A stretch of DNA of 64,000 nt from Larimichthys crocea. Its lineage: Eukaryota > Chordata > Actinopteri > Sciaenidae. Positions within the stretch are counted from its first letter, which is position 1. Each line of letters starts with the position of its first letter. Location of the stretch: assembly GCF_000972845.2 (NCBI RefSeq), contig NC_040028.1:16118871-16182870 (forward strand), read 5' to 3'. Under the pieces are notes generated by a model. It ran no database searches, had not been told where the DNA came from, and saw nothing but the letters and a program-made list of their open reading frames with translations. The position numbers were made by a program, and so were the translations under genes. Positions 45,685 through 64,000 of the stretch are shown here, piece after piece.

Positions 45685-48600
45685 GTGAGTAGCGTGCTGT
45701 GGATTGACGTTCTCTTTTTATTTTAAACCCAGATGCAGTCCATGGTTAATATCATGCATGCACTAGAGGGCAACAGACATAGTTAAGGCTTTTCTCCTCG
45801 GCCTTACATCGGTCCTTCTGAATTTGAGAATTAATAATTGGTTCAATTGATGCTCTGTTGGGGGGATTTTTCATATTGTGTTTGTTGTTGTGATGCAGAT
45901 TTCTGCCTCAATGTCGTGGGTTAGCCAGCCTTTCCTTTACCACTGCGTCTCACTAATGATGTATTGGATATTCCTGTGGGATTGCCAAGGTTTTCCTTTG
46001 AGATTCACAGCCCTCCTTAAAAAATAATTAGTGTTTACAACTTTCTCAACAACTCTTCCTTTTATATCCTTGAGTGACAGTGCTGTAACCAGAGTATGGT
46101 TATACAGAGTTTCCCACTAAAACATCAGTGTTTCAAGGCTATACATGTACGCAATGAGGCACTGCGATGTCCTCTTAATAGACCTTATTTTTTATGTCAT
46201 AGGAGGAAAAGCACAGTAATTAATAGCTGTGATCGATTGATGGCTGCACACCATTTAGATGTGTCTTTGGCTTCCTGGGATACTTAAATGTAAAATGGAG
46301 TTTTCGCTATGTTAGATATAGATTAGTTAGTATCAAGTAGCAAGTTAGGAAAAAGAATAAGTTGTCTAATAAGTTAGCAAATGTCCATGGTGTGCCCTGC
46401 CTTCTGCCCAGTGCATGCTGGGAGAAGCTTCAACCCTCAGTGACCCCAAATGTAGACAACAAATGAATGGATGGAAATACCAAACATGACCCGTCAGTAA
46501 CCTACAGCCTGCACTCTAACACTGGGTGTCGAGCATCTTGGCTGTATCCCCATTATGTCGTTTTATTCACTCCACACAGAAAAGGCTACAGCCTCAGCGG
46601 CACTACTTTGAACTTTATCAGCAGGTGTAATGAAACTAGCAAACCAAATCCATAATCTTTTTCTAAGCGTGGCATAACTCAGCCAGGTAACACTTCACTT
46701 CTTATCCCAATTAGTCACACCGCTGAATATTCATGGAGAACCAGCATTCGGATCTTTAAACTCCCTCCTAAAAGCTGTTTAATTCACTGAATAAATCAGC
46801 CGTGACACAGGCATAATTTGCATCGATCGAACAGATTGGGAAGGTTGAGGTACTGAGGTGGCTCAAAAATGTAGATGCATATTGACAAGCGCGCACAAAC
46901 AACCAAACAAAACCGCGGCAGATGAGTGGGTTAAGTGCGGTTTTCCGAGGGCAGCTTGCTGTTGTGCACATCTGGTTGAGGTCCAAAGACCACTAATGCT
47001 ACATTGTTGGGATCAGAGGGAGGTAAAAGCTACAGCGTCACATTAATGTACAGCACAGTCTATAATGCTGCTCAGTCTGCAGTGTTTTCATACACTCGAT
47101 GTCTCACAGTCCTATTCTGCTATTGCCTGACAAAATGTGTCCTCGAGCTTTTTTACATTCATGCCCTTGCTATCTAGCATGGTTAGCAATTTATTCAGAG
47201 TGGTTATGCTCTTCTTAAAGGTGAACGACGTGATCCAAAGTCAGGACTTTGGACACTGCTGTGTTTTCAAGTGGCAGAGCGTGCCAGAATGAGTGAAATC
47301 AGCTGTTTTTAAAGGGACTCAGAGAGAGGAGAGGAGAGTCAGGGATCAGCAGGGCAGTGGGGGTTTTATCGGTCAAAGCTTCAGCCATAGTCTCCTTAGC
47401 TCACGCTCCTGTCTGACCCTAATATCCCCTGCCACTCATGTCGGCCTCTGGGCCGCGAGCCCAAATGGACAAACACGACCGTCCAGAATACGCTAGGTCT
47501 CTCAATCCTTGCAGCAGTTGCTGTATATAGTCAGACAGTGTGCTAAACTGTTGCGTTCCTGAATTGGATTAACATAATGGCACATCAATTTAAGCAATTG
47601 CATCATCTTCACATATCTCAAGTAAAAAAAATGTAAAAATCCGCAGGTTAACCTTCTTTTCTCTTTTTTTTTTACACATCAAGTTGCATCTTTTCTGTGG
47701 CAACAAACATTTCTGAGCCTGAGTGGAAGTGACAACATTTTTTATTGCATGTATCACTCTCAGCAAAGGCACATTGACTCACCCTGCAGAGCCTTACGAG
47801 CTGTGGCATTTTAATATAGGGTGGTTGCTACTTGACTGCGGAAGCAGTAACAAACCGTGGCTTGAAATTCCCCAACCAGTATTTTGCATTGTATGTATTT
47901 GTATTTATTCACCCATTACTGGCTGACATTTGTATCAGTTGTAGTGTTTATTATTCTGTCATGCGTCCCAGAAGAGATTCACAGTGAATATAATCAGGTC
48001 TCCTTTTTTACCTTCTAAGTTACTTTTGACAGTGCTGTTGCATAGATGAGTGTTATGTCTGTTCCCACACTTTATTGACTCGTTGAGGGGAATTTATTGA
48101 TGGCAGTAAAACTCTGTATTCAAATATAATTTCTAGGAGCAGGTACCTCTTGTGGAATATATTTGATGTAAGCTTTATCTAGCTGTGTGATTCACAGATC
48201 AGGATAACAGACATAAAATGGTCTTTATTCTTTTTCATCAACCTGTCTGAGGCACACGAAGAAGTATCAAACCTCCCTGGATCAGAGACGAGGCTAATTG
48301 GCTCTTGGCAGATTTCAAGTCTGTGCTGTTTGATTCTTAACCTGGAGATGAAACTGAAACGGGATGTTATCCTCTGCTTTAAAAAAAATAAATTCAGTCT
48401 CCTGCTTATTTATCGGCTTTGGACCCCGACGTGAAATAGAAAGTCCCCAAACACGCCGAAATTGCATCTTCAGATAGATGGAGAGAAAATATGAAAATTT
48501 ATGGAGATGCATTTCGATCTAAAGCAATATCACAGAGAAAATGCAGCTGACTACTTGAAGCACAGTGAATCACAATATCCCCCCTCCCCTTTGGGCATCG

Positions 48601-49117
48601 ATTAATCACACGAACTCCAGCTTTTGTTCTCCACAATGAAATTCAGTTCTGCACACGGCGATCTAATGCCGATTGCTAAAATGTTTGGAGGCCCTTTCGT
48701 GAATGGCCTTATTGAGAGTATAAGCATTTTAGCAGCTGAACTGTTTTGAAAGGTCAAAACGAATACAGCGTACAGTATGGGCATCCTAATGTGCAGCTGT
48801 GAGGCAGAGACCTCAGCTGGGGAGGGGGGGGGACACATAAGGTCCTTCCTCTCTCTCTCCAGCTGCTCTCGCTTCTCCCTTGTTGCATTATTGTGCACAT
48901 CATGCAGCGTGTCCCTGTTGTTTCACCTCTGTCATCCTTTTTCCAAACCATGCTCCTGCCTTCTGGAAACACACCACATGGCTGAGGATTGATGAGGCAA
49001 GCCCTCGGGGAATTCTTGGAAGCTGGCTGCATCCTTTTAGTAGTAATTCTTGTGGCCCTTGCTACCATACAACATCCTCTCACATTCCTCTTTCCTCTCT
49101 CTTCTACTCTCATCTCT

Positions 49118-49149
49118 CACCACCACCACCGCCGCCGCCGCCACCACCC
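49118..49149. repeat. (CCA)n(CCG)n triplet tract upstream of frmpd4 exon 1
   Basis: CAC CAC CAC CAC then four GCC-type units then CCACCA, within a long pyrimidine-rich stretch about 430 bp before the frmpd4 start. It is probably promoter or 5' leader sequence. It also makes a spurious long open frame. Confidence 0.9.
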
Positions 49150-49573
49150 CTGTCCCTCCCTCTCTCCCTCTGCCCCTGGCTCCGGCTCTCTCTGCCTCTC
49201 TCCAAAGCTGTTGTTACTGTGCGGCTCCCGCACATCATTCCACCGCGATGGAAATTAAATGAAGGTGGCTTAACGCAGCTAACAGAGGCATGCTTTGAAG
49301 GATGTAACCGGGGGAAGCTGCACTGCCAGATCCTTTTCCATGGGCTGTGGATTTGCGCTGCTGATGCGAGGACACAGCAATCACTCAGGCATGCAGAAGC
49401 CCAAACAACAGGACTAATCTCTCCACCTGACTAGTGGAAGCTCCACTTTTCTTTTTTTTTCTTCTTTTTCTTTCTGATTCATTTATTCCTCGCTGCCAAA
49501 GACAGTGTGGGACAATGGAGCCAGAGTGAAGTAGATGTTAGATTTGTAGCTTTGACTGCAGTCTGCAGCACAC

Positions 49574-63595
<14,022 letters not shown>

Positions 63596-64000
63596 GTAAG
63601 TCTTTCCGTATTCTATGAATGAAAAGGAATACATGCCAATGGGCTGTTTGTGTGTCTGTGAAGCTGATTTTTGTTGTCGACTCCATGAAAGCAAGTCATT
63701 AATCACGCCATATGTTTGTGCTGGCACTGTATCAGTAATGGCTTAGCTGAGTGTTTGAGCCCCGGCTAACTCACAGGGAGTCCAATTGCTGCAGTCTTTC
63801 CAAGGCGTCTCATGTTGTAGCGTCAGATCTTCGCAAAAAAAAGCCTCAGATGAACCTGCCACATCAACATTTACTCGAGTCACAGTGCACCAGATGGCGT
63901 TGAACACGCAGTGCCATGAGCACACATTCGGCCTTTTGTTTACAGCTCACATAATAAATCAGTGGGAATGGAATTCTGCTTGAATTCCCTCCAAAAACAG
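63596..64000 (+). other. frmpd4: frmpd4 intron 5, start only
   Basis: It begins GTAAGT after exon 5 and runs to the window edge without a further exon. Confidence 0.85.

Larger units (their letters stand above)
38701..49573. promoter_or_regulatory. shared intergenic region between divergent arhgap6 and frmpd4
   Basis: About 11 kb separates the two start codons. Apart from the two candidate exons at 42439 and 45641, I see no gene. The 43490-43860 part is rich in homeodomain-type TAATTA motifs and has one octamer, ATGCAAAT, at 43786. Pyrimidine-rich sequence with CCA/CCG triplets (49076-49206) lies just before frmpd4 exon 1. Promoter positions are unknown. Confidence 0.5.

Noticed and set aside
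48880..49434. 184-codon plus-strand open frame with a poly-Pro run
   Set aside because: It is produced by pyrimidine-rich sequence and the CCA/CCG repeat upstream of frmpd4. The translation is low-complexity and has no homology.

Overview
The window is vertebrate nuclear DNA, most likely from a percomorph teleost. It has short multi-exon genes with GT-AG introns (several of only 85-200 bp), many CA/GT microsatellites, and small inverted-repeat elements of types common in spiny-rayed fish. I recognise two protein-coding genes by joining exons in phase and comparing the products with the human proteins as I remember them. No database search was possible.

Bases 20255-38468, minus strand: a complete arhgap6 (Rho GTPase-activating protein 6). 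Thirteen coding exons join in phase into 789 codons plus stop, from a start matching the human N-terminus to a stop after a C-terminus ending ETLV. The RhoGAP core is packed into exons with introns of 85-191 bp plus one of 1.3 kb. Intron 1 is 11.4 kb. A probable poly(A) signal lies near 19583.

Bases 49574-63595, plus strand: the 5' part of frmpd4 (FERM and PDZ domain containing 4, PRESO). Five coding exons carry the N-terminal leader, a WW domain whose second half has diverged, and the whole PDZ domain. The FERM domain and the tail lie beyond the right edge. Two upstream ATG exons, at 42439 and 45641, are in the right phase to be alternative first exons.

The two genes are head to head (divergent), about 11.1 kb apart between start codons. 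Human ARHGAP6 and FRMPD4 are also divergent, but human MSL3 lies between them; I see no msl3 here.

Bases 1-19582 hold no gene I recognise, only dispersed repeats, microsatellites and AT-rich noncoding DNA. Repeats of interest are: a three-copy inverted-repeat family (1133, 14572, 62709); a two-copy family (14937, 18028); two copies of a short element with TTTAAAGGWCCAGTGTG-type ends (32025, 58332); and a tandem array in arhgap6 intron 1 (30652-31860) that triplicates a segment holding a ZNF143-like and an RFX X-box-like motif. Nothing resembles a new enzymatic or defence system. The best leads are regulatory and structural.
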